A stretch of 64,000 nt of DNA, taken from positions 62,001 to 126,000 of the forward strand of contig JANQLK010000057.1 of the NCBI GenBank assembly GCA_028280615.1. Reading direction: 5' to 3'. Every line of letters begins with the position of its first letter. The first letter of the stretch is position 1. The notes beneath the pieces were generated by a model, which was not told where the DNA came from, searched no databases, and saw only the letters and a program-made list of their open reading frames with translations. Below are positions 34,945 to 43,363 of the stretch, piece by piece. A program made the position numbers and the translations under genes. This stretch comes from Woeseiaceae bacterium. Lineage in GTDB: Bacteria > Pseudomonadota > Gammaproteobacteria > Steroidobacterales > Woeseiaceae.

Positions 34945-36525
34945 TCAGGGCCGCCAGTGCACGCCCAGCACGAACTGCGAGCGCTCGTACTCGATGCGCG
35001 AATCGGTCGAGGTGCGCTCACGCATCGCCGCCTCGAGCACGAGGAACAGGCTTCTCGTCATCCGGTAGGAGGCCGTGACGTCGATATCCAGCGACTCGAG
35101 CGTCTTGACGCCCTGCTCCGGGTTGTTGAACGCGAACGCGTTCGGAAAATCGTACAGCCGGTAGTAGCCGGCCGCCGTCAGGTCAAACCGGGCGCCGAGA
35201 CCGACGCGGAACTCGGCGCCGTAGCTGTCGCGGGTGTAGTCGGCGTAGCCCACGAAGCCGTCTTCGCGCTGGCGGCGCTCGTAGTCGACGCTGAACCAGA
35301 ACTTGCCACCGATTCGCTGCAGCGCCGTGACCCTCGCTTCGAGAAAATCGTAGTTGAGCAGATCGTTGTCGATGTCTATCGACCCGTCTTCGTCGCGCGC
35401 GAGGCGGTCGTTGAACTGCCGCGAGTGGCCCGTCGCTGTCAGCCTGAGCATCGACGTCGGTGAAATCTTGAACTGGCCGTAGGCGCTCAGCAGGAAGAAC
35501 TCGTGGTCGTACTCGGGTACCTCCTCGACGGCCGAGTAGTTCCATATTTCGGCGCGGCCGCGTATCCCGAAGCCCATGCGCTCGTGGAACTGGCGGTACG
35601 AGAGTTCGGGTCCGTAGCGTACGTAGCTGAAGCGGTCGGAGATGTCGGCGTCATTAACAATGCGGCCGCCGCCATCCACCGGGTCGAAATACACCTGGTC
35701 GCGCTGGCCGATCCGGAATGCCGTATACAGGCGCCGCTCGCGGCCGCGATCCTCGTTGCGTCTGCGGTACTCGCTGCCGAAACTCACTTCGTGCAGATAC
35801 TCGTTGGCGTTCTCGAGCTCCTTGTCCTGGTAGTAGCGCCCGTCCATGCGGTAGGCGCCGAAGAAGCCTTCGTGATCGTAGGGGTTGACCTGGTAGCGGG
35901 CGCCCAGGTTGACGGGCATGAACGCGCCCGACTGCTCTATCGGCGTAATCACGGGCTCGTCCGGGTCGGCGTAGTCGACATACGCCTCGGCCGGCGCGCG
36001 GAACGGATTGCTGTCCGTGCCGAAGCTCACCCGGGCGTCCAGCGAAAGCCTGGACAGCCCGCGCTCGATCGTGACGGGCTCTGCCTCGGCGGCGCCGGGC
36101 TCGCGGTCGGCGGCCGGTTCGTCGAAGAGAGCGCCCCGTATGCGGCCGATCGCCGCCTCCGCGTAGCGCGAGATCGTGTCATTGGAGCCCTGGTCGCGGG
36201 CCAGGCGCAACCAGCGCAGCGCCTCGTCTTCGGCACCGGCGGCATAGGCATTCAGACCGAGATTGTATTGCGCAAGCGCGGCGAGTCCGGCTGAACCGAG
36301 CGCCTGCATGAACGCATCGCGGGCGCGAACGTGCTGGCCGACCCGGTAATGCGCGACGCCCGTGTTGAAGTGCAGCAGCGGCGTGTCGAATCCCGACTTG
36401 CCGGCCTGCTCGTAGCGCAGCAGGGCCGCAAAGTACAAATCGTCCCGGAACAGGCGGTTGCCGTCGGCAAAGTACTGCGACGCCGTCATCGCCGAGGCCG
36501 TCAGCGAAACGCCCAGGCTCAGCAC
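34945..36525 (-). CDS. TPR-like plus outer-membrane beta-barrel protein, start uncertain
   Basis: The product has 526 residues from the GTG at 36525. About residues 15-130 are helical TPR-like repeats (ASQYFADGNRLFRDDLYFAALLRYEQAG; LLHFNTGVAHYRVGQHVRARDAFMQAL). The rest alternates like a barrel, with aromatic girdles and a C-terminal SQFVLGVHWRP. The same layout, TPR then barrel, occurs in Slam-type surface lipoprotein assembly proteins, but I cannot place it in that family. In-frame codons upstream read RANIVNTVAVIVLSLGVSL, which completes a signal peptide. The frame is open back to a stop near 36625 with no ATG, GTG or TTG, only CTG at 36609 or ATT at 36567. A non-standard start is therefore likely. 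Confidence 0.8.
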   Translation of the reverse strand: MLSLGVSLTASAMTASQYFADGNRLFRDDLYFAALLRYEQAGKSGFDTPLLHFNTGVAHYRVGQHVRARDAFMQALGSAGLAALAQYNLGLNAYAAGAEDEALRWLRLARDQGSNDTISRYAEAAIGRIRGALFDEPAADREPGAAEAEPVTIERGLSRLSLDARVSFGTDSNPFRAPAEAYVDYADPDEPVITPIEQSGAFMPVNLGARYQVNPYDHEGFFGAYRMDGRYYQDKELENANEYLHEVSFGSEYRRRNEDRGRERRLYTAFRIGQRDQVYFDPVDGGGRIVNDADISDRFSYVRYGPELSYRQFHERMGFGIRGRAEIWNYSAVEEVPEYDHEFFLLSAYGQFKISPTSMLRLTATGHSRQFNDRLARDEDGSIDIDNDLLNYDFLEARVTALQRIGGKFWFSVDYERRQREDGFVGYADYTRDSYGAEFRVGLGARFDLTAAGYYRLYDFPNAFAFNNPEQGVKTLESLDIDVTASYRMTRSLFLVLEAAMRERTSTDSRIEYERSQFVLGVHWRP

Positions 36526-36625
36526 GATAACCGCAACGGTGTTTACGATGTTGGCTCTGCTTGGAATCGTCGGGTCCCCGCGCGGCGGCGTTATGTCGGC
36601 TGCTGACAGTTCGGAGCATCACCGA

Positions 36626-37111
36626 TAATCCGCCGCAAAACTATGACGCAGCGCAAGCTTTGCCGAGTCGCCCGAAACCGGCACCGGGCGCCGTCTTCGG
36701 AGCCGCAGGCCTTCATTGTGGACAGGCACGGCCATGGAAACGGAAACGGCCGGGCCGTCGAAGACCAAATGTCGTTAAAATCCGTGAACTACGACAAAAA
36801 GAGCTCGAAAAACAGATTATGTCAACGAACGCTTATCGGAGCGCCGTCATGTTTGAGCCGAAACGGACGGTCACCGCGAAACGTCGCGATCCGCTGATTT
36901 GCCTGTCATAAACGTGCCGGAAACCGAAGGTAAATTCGGCCAAAAGAGCCAAACTTCAGAAAAACGTTTGAAACGACAGGTAACAGGGGTGCGCTGCCCG
37001 GGAGGCGGACAACAGCCGTCCGATCACCGATGGCTAGCCATCGTTAGTCCACGAAAATCTGGAAAAATACCGTTAAAAGAGCCGAAAAGCTTCGAATTCG
37101 TTCGAAAACGC
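36626..37111. other. About 490-base non-coding stretch
   Basis: This lies upstream of the TPR/barrel gene and downstream of the acidic secreted protein gene. It is more AT-rich than average in patches, for example around 36770-36820 and 36930-36975 (GCCAAAAGAGCCAAAC, GAAAAACGTTTGAAACG). Open frames on both strands look random, rich in Arg and Ser with no domain-like pattern. Repeated short AAAC/GAAA boxes give it an unusual texture, but I cannot assign a structure. It probably holds the promoter of the barrel gene. Confidence 0.5.
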
Positions 37112-37585
37112 CTAGCCCGGATCGTCCGCCTCGATCTCGTCTTCATCGTTGAAGCCGTCCTCCACGTCGACATCTTCGCCTTCCTCGAAATGGAAGAAAT
37201 CTTCGCGAGCGCCGAGCCGCTCCTCGTCACGGTTCGCACCCTCGAAGGTCGGCGCGGCAACAAAGCCCTCGCGCACCCGGTCGACGAGCTCGCGATCGTA
37301 TTGCGCCTGGATCTCCCGTTTCGTGTCGCGATCGGGGCCGATCACGAGCTCATCGTCGGTTAAATCGTCGACTTCCTCCGGAGCTGCGTCGTTGTAGGCA
37401 GCGCCGCGCGGATCGGCGTCGGGCCGCGGCATCCCGGCTACGATGCCGGCGACCTCGCCGGGCGTCTCGAAGACGGTCATGGGAGCGTCGAGATCCTCGA
37501 GGGCCCCGTCGGCCCCAGCCTGCATTGCCGCGCCAAGCAGTGCGACAGAGATCATTGTTGTAAAGCGCGGGCGATTTGCCACCAT
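37112..37585 (-). CDS. Acidic secreted hypothetical protein
   Basis: The 157-residue product has a signal peptide (TTMISVALLGAAMQAGA, cleavage near residue 25). The mature part is strongly acidic, with runs such as EEVDDLTDDELV and EEGEDVDVEDGFNDEDEIEADD at the end. There are no Cys and no recognisable fold, so it is probably largely disordered or metal-binding. The opposite strand also has a long open frame here, but it lacks a signal peptide or sensible composition and is a shadow. It lies alone between a 490-base gap and the divergent methyltransferase gene. Confidence 0.65.
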   Translation of the reverse strand: MVANRPRFTTMISVALLGAAMQAGADGALEDLDAPMTVFETPGEVAGIVAGMPRPDADPRGAAYNDAAPEEVDDLTDDELVIGPDRDTKREIQAQYDRELVDRVREGFVAAPTFEGANRDEERLGAREDFFHFEEGEDVDVEDGFNDEDEIEADDPG

Positions 37586-37715
37586 GCCATCACCTTGCCT
37601 AGGTTCTTCGGGTCGCCGTCGACCCTCGCTACCAGTCTATCCACGGAGTCCGCAAGCACAAGCAGGCGATTGGCAAACCGTGCGCCGCGTCACGCGGCGC
37701 GTGTAAAATTCGGCC

Positions 37716-38510
37716 ATGCTCAGCGAATGCCGACTCTGCGGAAGCGACGACCTCACGCTCTGGATGCGCGAAGGGCGTAATCGCGACCTGAATTACTACC
37801 GCTGCGGCAACTGCACACTGTGGAACTACGATCTCGACTGCGGCCTCGACCAGACGCAGTACACGGAGACCTACGTGAGCCCGAGCGATACGGGCCACAG
37901 GTACAACCAGGACAACCTCAGAAGCTGGGCGTTTCTAAAGCAGCACCTCGGCGAACCCGGGACGCTGCTCGATATCGGTTGCGGCAGCGGCGGGCTCCTG
38001 CACCCGGCACGCGAGGCCGGTTGGCAGGTCCGCGGCATGGAGCTATCCGAACAGACCGCGAACAATATCCGCGAAGACCAGGACCTGGAAGTCATCGTCA
38101 GCAACTTCCTGGAATACGATAATCCGAACGGCGACCGGTACGACGTCGTCGTCCTGCGGCACGTACTCGAACACCTGCCCGACTCGAAGCTCGCGATGAC
38201 CAAGATTGGCGGCCTGCTGGTCGACGGCGGGCTCGCCCTGCTCGAATTCCCGAACACGGCCTCGGTCAGCTACGGGATCAAGCGGCACCTCAAGAACCGC
38301 GGTCTCAAGAACAAGAAGTATGCTCAAGATTGGCGTCCCGGCCACTGCAACGAGTTCTGCCGCGAGTCGTTCAATTACCTGCTCGAACAAACCGGTTTCG
38401 AGCTCGCGGTGTGGCAGACCTATTCGAACAAGGATTTTGCCAACGCGTTCTACCGGGTCGTGCCCGTGGCAAGCAAGGCCCGCGCGCTCGTCAGGAAAAA
38501 GCCGCGCTAG
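37716..38510 (+). CDS. Class I SAM-dependent methyltransferase with N-terminal zinc ribbon
   Basis: The protein has 264 residues. The N-terminus has two CxxC pairs (CRLCGS and CGNC, residues about 5-32), the pattern of a small zinc ribbon. The methyltransferase core follows: motif I LLDIGCGSGGLL, acidic loop GMELSE, and motif post-II/III LRHVLEHLPD and GGLALLEFPN. Architectures like this often methylate sugar nucleotides or act in O-antigen or capsule clusters, but no such cluster is nearby. The substrate is unknown. It starts with ATG and ends 18 bases before the convergent creD stop. Confidence 0.85.
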   Translation: MLSECRLCGSDDLTLWMREGRNRDLNYYRCGNCTLWNYDLDCGLDQTQYTETYVSPSDTGHRYNQDNLRSWAFLKQHLGEPGTLLDIGCGSGGLLHPAREAGWQVRGMELSEQTANNIREDQDLEVIVSNFLEYDNPNGDRYDVVVLRHVLEHLPDSKLAMTKIGGLLVDGGLALLEFPNTASVSYGIKRHLKNRGLKNKKYAQDWRPGHCNEFCRESFNYLLEQTGFELAVWQTYSNKDFANAFYRVVPVASKARALVRKKPR

Positions 38511-38527
38511 CCCGCATCCGTCACCGA

Positions 38528-39889
38528 TTACACTGGCCCCGACTGCCGGTCTCCGGACGGAGGCCCGGGCGAGCTGTGCGCATACCAGTCGATCCTGCGC
38601 GTCGTCCACATCACCGCGGCGAGCGCTGCCCAAAGCCCGATGGCGCCTACCAGCAAAGCATAGCTCTCGGCCTTGAGTGTCATGTACAGGAACGCGTACA
38701 GGAGACCGAGTACGGACGCCATGATCATGCTCGCTCGCCGGCCTTTAAGCACCGCGGCGCTGTAGCCTGCGATCAACGTTGTCGACGCCATCGCACTCAG
38801 CAGGTAGGCGAGGCCGAAACCCACGTGCTCGGCGAACGACAGCAGCAGCAGGTAGAACAGCGCATTGGCGAAACCCACGAGCAGGTACTGCAGCGGGTGC
38901 AGTCGATAGTTGCCGAGGATCTCGAACAGGAAATAGGCAACGAACGACAGACCGATGAACAGCACCGCGTACTTGCTCGCGCGAAGCGTCACCTGGTACA
39001 GGCTCACGGGCATGTAGAACGTCACGCCGAATACCTGCGGTGTAAGCGCGTTGCCGACCTCGCTGCGGCTTGTCCATTGCGATGGCAGCGCGCGACCGAG
39101 ACCCGCGATCCGCCACTCCGCGGCGAAGCCATCGTCCGATATATCGTGCGTCTCGGGCAGGTAGTTGCCCACGAAGCTCGGGTTCGGCCAGGTCGAGGTC
39201 ATCGTTACGAGCGTCGTGTCGGCCAGCGGCAGGAACCTCAGAGCATCGCTGCCCTTGACGCGCAGGTCGATCGCAAAGTCGGCGCTGTCCTTGCCTTCGG
39301 CAAAGGGCTGACCGGATGCGGCCACGATGGGCGTGGGAAGCTCGCCAAGTAGCCGCGTACCGCTCGCGGCGAAGCGGGATGAGCGATCGCCGAGCACGAC
39401 GGAGGGCGTCTCGGCGATTGCCCGGGCATCCGAGATCGACAGCGCGACGAAGGCCTTGCTCCAGTCGGGCTCGGCTTCGACCAGGTCGAGTTTCCGGACG
39501 TCGGGCCGCGGAAACGATCCGCGCAACGCCACCGTCGCGGTATAGATCGGTACCTTGTGTAGGCCCCGCTGACGGACTTCCGGTGTCGTATGGCTCTCGA
39601 TATCCAGCCGCGTCGGCAAAACGTAGGCATGGCGTCGCTCGGTGACTTCCTGTCCGTGCGAGTTCGTCCGCGTCCAGGAGTAGGGCACGGCGAGAATCGG
39701 TCCCGCGATGAGCTGCTCGCTGCCCCAGGACCGTTTGATGTCCCCGCGTGCATGCTCGTGCACGCTGCTCCGATCGCGCACGACACCGTTGATCATCGAC
39801 ATCGGAATAAGCAGCACGAGAATCAGAAGCGCGATCGTCATGGCCTTGATCGACGCGGAACGTCTGGCGCCGGGTATCGACAGTTGCAC
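38528..39889 (-). CDS. creD: Inner-membrane protein CreD
   Basis: The protein has 453 residues. The start is GTG at 39889, supported by an excellent ribosome site, GGGAGGTGAACC, 5 bases upstream. One N-terminal helix is followed by a large periplasmic domain (RSWGSEQLIAGPILAVPYSW, the CreD signature, and VALRGSFPRPDV) and then about five C-terminal helices (KYAVLFIGLSFVAYFLFEILGNYRLHPLQYLLVGFANALFY region). In enterics creD is controlled by CreBC and affects envelope integrity and colicin tolerance. No creBC lies nearby. A stretch of about 100 bases separates it from the divergent EamA gene. Confidence 0.93.
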   Translation of the reverse strand: MQLSIPGARRSASIKAMTIALLILVLLIPMSMINGVVRDRSSVHEHARGDIKRSWGSEQLIAGPILAVPYSWTRTNSHGQEVTERRHAYVLPTRLDIESHTTPEVRQRGLHKVPIYTATVALRGSFPRPDVRKLDLVEAEPDWSKAFVALSISDARAIAETPSVVLGDRSSRFAASGTRLLGELPTPIVAASGQPFAEGKDSADFAIDLRVKGSDALRFLPLADTTLVTMTSTWPNPSFVGNYLPETHDISDDGFAAEWRIAGLGRALPSQWTSRSEVGNALTPQVFGVTFYMPVSLYQVTLRASKYAVLFIGLSFVAYFLFEILGNYRLHPLQYLLVGFANALFYLLLLSFAEHVGFGLAYLLSAMASTTLIAGYSAAVLKGRRASMIMASVLGLLYAFLYMTLKAESYALLVGAIGLWAALAAVMWTTRRIDWYAHSSPGPPSGDRQSGPV

Positions 39890-39991
39890 GGTTCACCTCC
39901 CTCGAATCGCAGACATGACAGCAGGGCGACATGCGAAAGCCGTGATCCTGAAGTGGCGAATTGTGGCGTCGACGGTCCGTATACTTCGCCA

Positions 39992-40831
39992 ATGCCGGGT
40001 TTATTGTTAAGCGCGCTCGCGATGCTGGCCTTCGCCGCCAACTCGGTGCTCTGCCGCCTTGCGCTCGGTGCAGGCGAGATCGACGCCGCGAGCTACACGA
40101 CCGTTCGCCTGGCGTCCGCTGCCGTGGTCCTTGCGGCCATCGTGCTGGTCCGGGATCGGCGCATCATTCGCGCGGACATCAATCCCTGGTCCGCGCTCGC
40201 GCTGTACGGCTACGTCGTGTTTTTCTCGTTCGCTTACCTGACGCTCGCGACCGGCACCGGGGCGCTGATCCTGTTCGGCACCGTGCAGCTCACGATGTTC
40301 GCGTGGGCGCTGAGATCGGGGGAGCGGTTCCCGGCGCTGTCCTGGTTCGGCCTGGCGGTCGCGATTGCAGGCCTCGTCTACCTGCTTCTGCCGGGCCTGA
40401 CCGCGCCCGATCCCGCCGGCGCTGCGATGATGGCCGTCGCGGGAATCTCATGGGGTGCGTATTCGCTGCTCGGACGCGGGGCGTCGGACGCCACGCGCGC
40501 GACGGCATGGAACTTCGCGCTCGCGTTGCCGCTGGGTCTCGCTACGAGCGCGGTATTACCGGGCGGGGTCGATGCGACGAGATTGGGCCTCCTGTTGGCC
40601 ATCGTCTCCGGTGCCGTGACATCCGGTCTCGGCTATGTCGTCTGGTACGCGGCACTCAAGCATCTGGCGACGAGCGCCGCCGCGACGATCCAGCTTTCCG
40701 TGCCGATCATCGCGGCCGCGGCAGGCGTTCTGCTGCTGTCCGAGCCGCCGACCTTGAGGCTCGTCATCGCGATTATCGCGACGCTCGGCGGCGTTGCCAT
40801 CGTCCTCCGGCAACGAACGGCGACCGCATAG
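39992..40831 (+). CDS. EamA/DMT-family transporter
   Basis: This inner-membrane protein (279 residues) has ten helices in two five-helix EamA repeats. The first repeat runs from GLLLSALAMLAFAANSVLCRLAL to IAGLVYLLLPGL, the second from GISWGAYSLLGRG to LGGVAIVLRQR. The ATG at 39992 was chosen because the longer in-frame extension covers the divergent creD start region and is hydrophilic. Family members export amino acids, nucleosides or other small metabolites; the substrate here cannot be told. It converges on ctaB with 16 bases between stops. Confidence 0.9.
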   Translation: MPGLLLSALAMLAFAANSVLCRLALGAGEIDAASYTTVRLASAAVVLAAIVLVRDRRIIRADINPWSALALYGYVVFFSFAYLTLATGTGALILFGTVQLTMFAWALRSGERFPALSWFGLAVAIAGLVYLLLPGLTAPDPAGAAMMAVAGISWGAYSLLGRGASDATRATAWNFALALPLGLATSAVLPGGVDATRLGLLLAIVSGAVTSGLGYVVWYAALKHLATSAAATIQLSVPIIAAAAGVLLLSEPPTLRLVIAIIATLGGVAIVLRQRTATA

Positions 40832-40847
40832 GGCGGCCCCGCTGCTA

Positions 40848-41750
40848 TCAGAAACTGACGCTGACGATGTAGTAGTGATCGACGAGCAGCGCCGCGAACA
40901 GGAGTCCGAGATAGGTGATCGAGAACTTGAACGTGCGCATGGCCCAGTCGAGGTCGTCGGGGAAGCGCATCATCTGAATCGTGTACCAGAGGAACGCGCC
41001 GCCCAGCAGAGCGGCACTGGCCAGGTAAATCAGCCCGCTCATGCCGGTCAGGTACGGAACGATCGTAATGACGCACAGGAGCACCGTGTACAACAGGATA
41101 TTCAGCCGTGTGTAGGCCTCGCCGTGAGTAACGGGCAGCATCGGGATGCCGACCTTGGCGTACTCTTCCTTGCGCGCGATCGCCAGCGCCCAGAAATGCG
41201 GCGGCGTCCAGACGAAGATGATCAGGAACAGGAGCAGTGCCGCGAACGTCACCTCATTGGTGACGGCGGTCCAGCCGAGCACGGGCGGCGCGGCGCCCGC
41301 GGCGCCGCCGATGACAATGTTCTGCGGCGTCGCGCGCTTCAGGTATACCGTGTAGATGACGGCATAGCCGATCAGCGAGAAGAAGGTCAGGACGGCGGTC
41401 AGCGGATTTACGAGGCCGGACAGAATCAGCATCGACAGCATCGAGAGGATCGCCGCGAAGCTCAATGCCTTGCGCTCCGACAGCCGGCCCTGCGGCAGCG
41501 GTCGGCCGCTGGTCCTCAGCATGTGAATATCGATGCGGGCGTCCAGTATGTGGTTGAACACCGCGGCGCCCGACGCGGCGAGGCCGATGCCGATCGTGCC
41601 GAACACGAGCGCGTTGAGCCCGGGCCAGCCCGGCACGGCGAGAAACATGCCGACGACCGCAGTGAACACGATCAGCATGACCACGCGCGGCTTCGTCAGC
41701 TCGTAATAGTCTCGCCAGTCGCTTGTAAGTGTCTCTATGCTTGCGCTCAT
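40848..41750 (-). CDS. ctaB: Protoheme IX farnesyltransferase (heme O synthase)
   Basis: This UbiA-superfamily membrane enzyme (300 residues) adds a farnesyl group to heme b, giving heme O for the oxidase. The Asp-rich motif NHILDARIDIHMLRTSGRPLP and the LTKPRVVMLIVFTAVVG N-terminal segment are diagnostic; RTLGRP-type sequences of CtaB are seen here as RTSGRP. FVWTPPHFWALAI is the second conserved region. The start at 41750 (MSASIETL) avoids an unsupported 10-residue extension. It is the last gene of the leftward SURF1-(assembly protein)-ctaB group. ctaA, which converts heme O to heme A, is not present in the cluster. Confidence 0.95.
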   Translation of the reverse strand: MSASIETLTSDWRDYYELTKPRVVMLIVFTAVVGMFLAVPGWPGLNALVFGTIGIGLAASGAAVFNHILDARIDIHMLRTSGRPLPQGRLSERKALSFAAILSMLSMLILSGLVNPLTAVLTFFSLIGYAVIYTVYLKRATPQNIVIGGAAGAAPPVLGWTAVTNEVTFAALLLFLIIFVWTPPHFWALAIARKEEYAKVGIPMLPVTHGEAYTRLNILLYTVLLCVITIVPYLTGMSGLIYLASAALLGGAFLWYTIQMMRFPDDLDWAMRTFKFSITYLGLLFAALLVDHYYIVSVSF

Positions 41751-41788
41751 GCTGTTCTCTTTCTCGATAACCCTCGCCAACGAAGCCG

Positions 41789-42364
41789 CTATCCGATCCG
41801 CGACAGCCTGAGCAGCCGCTTGATGTCGTCCACCATGTCACCCGGGTCGATATCCGGGCCGAAGTAGAGGACGAGGTTGCCGAGCGGGTCCACGAGATAG
41901 TATCCGCCATCGGCGAGCTCGCGGGGCTTCTTGCTCGACAGCAGTGCACTCAACGGTTCGTCGGCGAGCGCGATCAGGCCTTGATGCTCTTCGTCGAGGA
42001 ACAGGGTATCGGGGGGTGTATCGCCGTGCAAGAAGACGCGCTGTACCCGATCCATTTCGCGGCCCAGCATGAGCCTGGACTGCCGGGTCGTGTACAGGCC
42101 CTCTCGGCACTCGTCGCCGCAGGCGCCACGGTCTTCGAAGATCAGGAGCCACTTGCCCTCGGCTTCGGCGGACAGGTCAAGCTCCGGCGCCTCGTCATGC
42201 AGGTTGACGATCGGCTCGAGCAGCGCGCCATGGTTGACGCGCCCGTCGGGCTGGAACGTGCCGCCGTAGTACATGAATGCCGCGACGAGCAGGGGGCCGA
42301 AGAACACGGCCGCGATCAGCAGCAGCTGCACACGGCCGCGCGGTTTCGCAGCCTGTTCAGTCAT
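41789..42364 (-). CDS. Cytochrome oxidase cluster thioredoxin-fold-like membrane protein
   Basis: The protein has 191 residues. One N-terminal helix (LLLIAAVFFGPLLVAAFMYY) anchors a periplasmic domain with CGDEC, a Cys-x3-Cys pair as in copper-chaperone SCO proteins, inside GKWLLIFEDRGACGDECREGLYTTRQ. The end, YYLVDPLGNLVLYFGPDIDPGDMVDDIKRLLRL, resembles the final strand-helix of thioredoxin-fold proteins. It overlaps SURF1 by 8 bases. A protein of this kind sits between SURF1 and heme-synthesis genes in many gammaproteobacterial cox clusters, where it is usually left unnamed. I infer a role in CuA/CuB or disulfide handling during oxidase assembly. Confidence 0.8.
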   Translation of the reverse strand: MTEQAAKPRGRVQLLLIAAVFFGPLLVAAFMYYGGTFQPDGRVNHGALLEPIVNLHDEAPELDLSAEAEGKWLLIFEDRGACGDECREGLYTTRQSRLMLGREMDRVQRVFLHGDTPPDTLFLDEEHQGLIALADEPLSALLSSKKPRELADGGYYLVDPLGNLVLYFGPDIDPGDMVDDIKRLLRLSRIG

Positions 42365-43085
42365 TCGAGAATCCTCCCCGGCGTCCGTGCCAGATCAGGA
42401 GACCCGCGAGCACGGCGCCCATCGCGAACCACTGCAGCGCGTAGCCGTAGTGCCGGCCGGGGCCCATCTCGGGCGGCACCCAGTGGCGCACGAAGCCGCG
42501 CTCGTCGTCCGGATCCATGAGCAGTATGTAGGGCTGCACCGCCCGGCCCAGCGCCAGCTCCACGTCCGCGGTTTCCGGATACACGGCAAGTTTCGGCCAG
42601 CCGGGCTGGCGGACGATCGCATCGCCCATGCGCATGCCGGCGCGCGGCAAAGAGCCTGCGCGGCCAAGAATCGTAATGCGCTCGTCGCCGGTTTCGATCG
42701 ACGCTGCGATCTCGCCCATGTCCGGAGCGACGCCCGGCTTCTCGATCCAGCCCCGATTGACGAGCAGCAGCGGCACGTCCTCCGCCAGCTCGAGCGGCGT
42801 GACGACGTAGTAGCCGTAGCGGCTGTTCAAAACGATGTTGTCGAGCAGGAACTGGCGCTCCGAAATCAGGCGGCCCTCGGCCTCGATCGGCTGGTACGGA
42901 CGCACATCCATGCCGTCGACGACCCGGGCAGCCGAGCTACGGTCGGCAAACGCGGCACGCTGTTCCGCCTTGTCGAGACCGCGGCTCACCTGCCAGATTC
43001 CGAGCCCCGCGAACTGCACGACGAGCAGGCCGCCGACGACGAGCGGCAGCCACGCGGGCAGAGTCTTGGGGCTTGGAGTGTTCAA
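42357..43085 (-). CDS. SURF1-family cytochrome oxidase assembly protein
   Basis: The protein has 242 residues with two helices bracketing a periplasmic domain. The first (WLPLVVGGLLVVQFAGLGIWQVSRG) carries the family's GxWQxxR pattern. The second is YGYALQWFAMGAVLAGLLIWHGRRG, with the conserved YALQWF. Between them are LLDNIVLNSRYGYYVVTPLEL and LLVNRGWI. SURF1 helps insert heme a into subunit I. It precedes the thioredoxin-fold-like gene (8-base overlap) and ctaB and is divergent from the twin-helix gene. Confidence 0.93.
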   Translation of the reverse strand: MNTPSPKTLPAWLPLVVGGLLVVQFAGLGIWQVSRGLDKAEQRAAFADRSSAARVVDGMDVRPYQPIEAEGRLISERQFLLDNIVLNSRYGYYVVTPLELAEDVPLLLVNRGWIEKPGVAPDMGEIAASIETGDERITILGRAGSLPRAGMRMGDAIVRQPGWPKLAVYPETADVELALGRAVQPYILLMDPDDERGFVRHWVPPEMGPGRHYGYALQWFAMGAVLAGLLIWHGRRGGFSND

Positions 43086-43122
43086 GGTATACTAGGCCGC
43101 CGCCTCGGCGCCGAAACTGCTG

Positions 43123-43329
43123 ATGAAAGCCGTCGTACTGTTACTACTTGCAGGCATCGTACTGAGCCTGGGTTCCGGTCTGTTCTTCCTAGTCAAGGAC
43201 AAACAGGACGCGGAAGAAACGTCCACCCGCCTGCTGACTTCCCTGAAGATCCGTGTCGCGCTGTCGGTCGCGCTGATCGCCGTCCTGGTCGCTTCCTTCA
43301 TGCTCGGCTGGATCGAACCGCCACGCTGA
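43123..43329 (+). CDS. Twin transmembrane protein (DUF2909 family)
   Basis: This 68-residue protein has two transmembrane helices, at about 2-23 (AVVLLLLAGIVLSLGSGLFFL) and 44-63 (ALSVALIAVLVASFMLG). They are joined by a polar loop with KDKQDAEETSTRLLTSLKIRVALS, typical of the family. It is the only rightward gene in an otherwise leftward oxidase cluster. That inverted position between subunit III and SURF1 is the usual place for this family in gammaproteobacteria. Its role is unknown, but context implies oxidase assembly or stability. Confidence 0.88.
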   Translation: MKAVVLLLLAGIVLSLGSGLFFLVKDKQDAEETSTRLLTSLKIRVALSVALIAVLVASFMLGWIEPPR

Positions 43330-43363
43330 GTGCTCGGTCCGCGCGGCGGTTCCCACCGCCCTG

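Noticed and set aside
36899..37363. 154-residue rightward frame opposite the acidic secreted protein
   Set aside because: It has no signal peptide or domain-like composition, while the leftward frame has a clear signal peptide.
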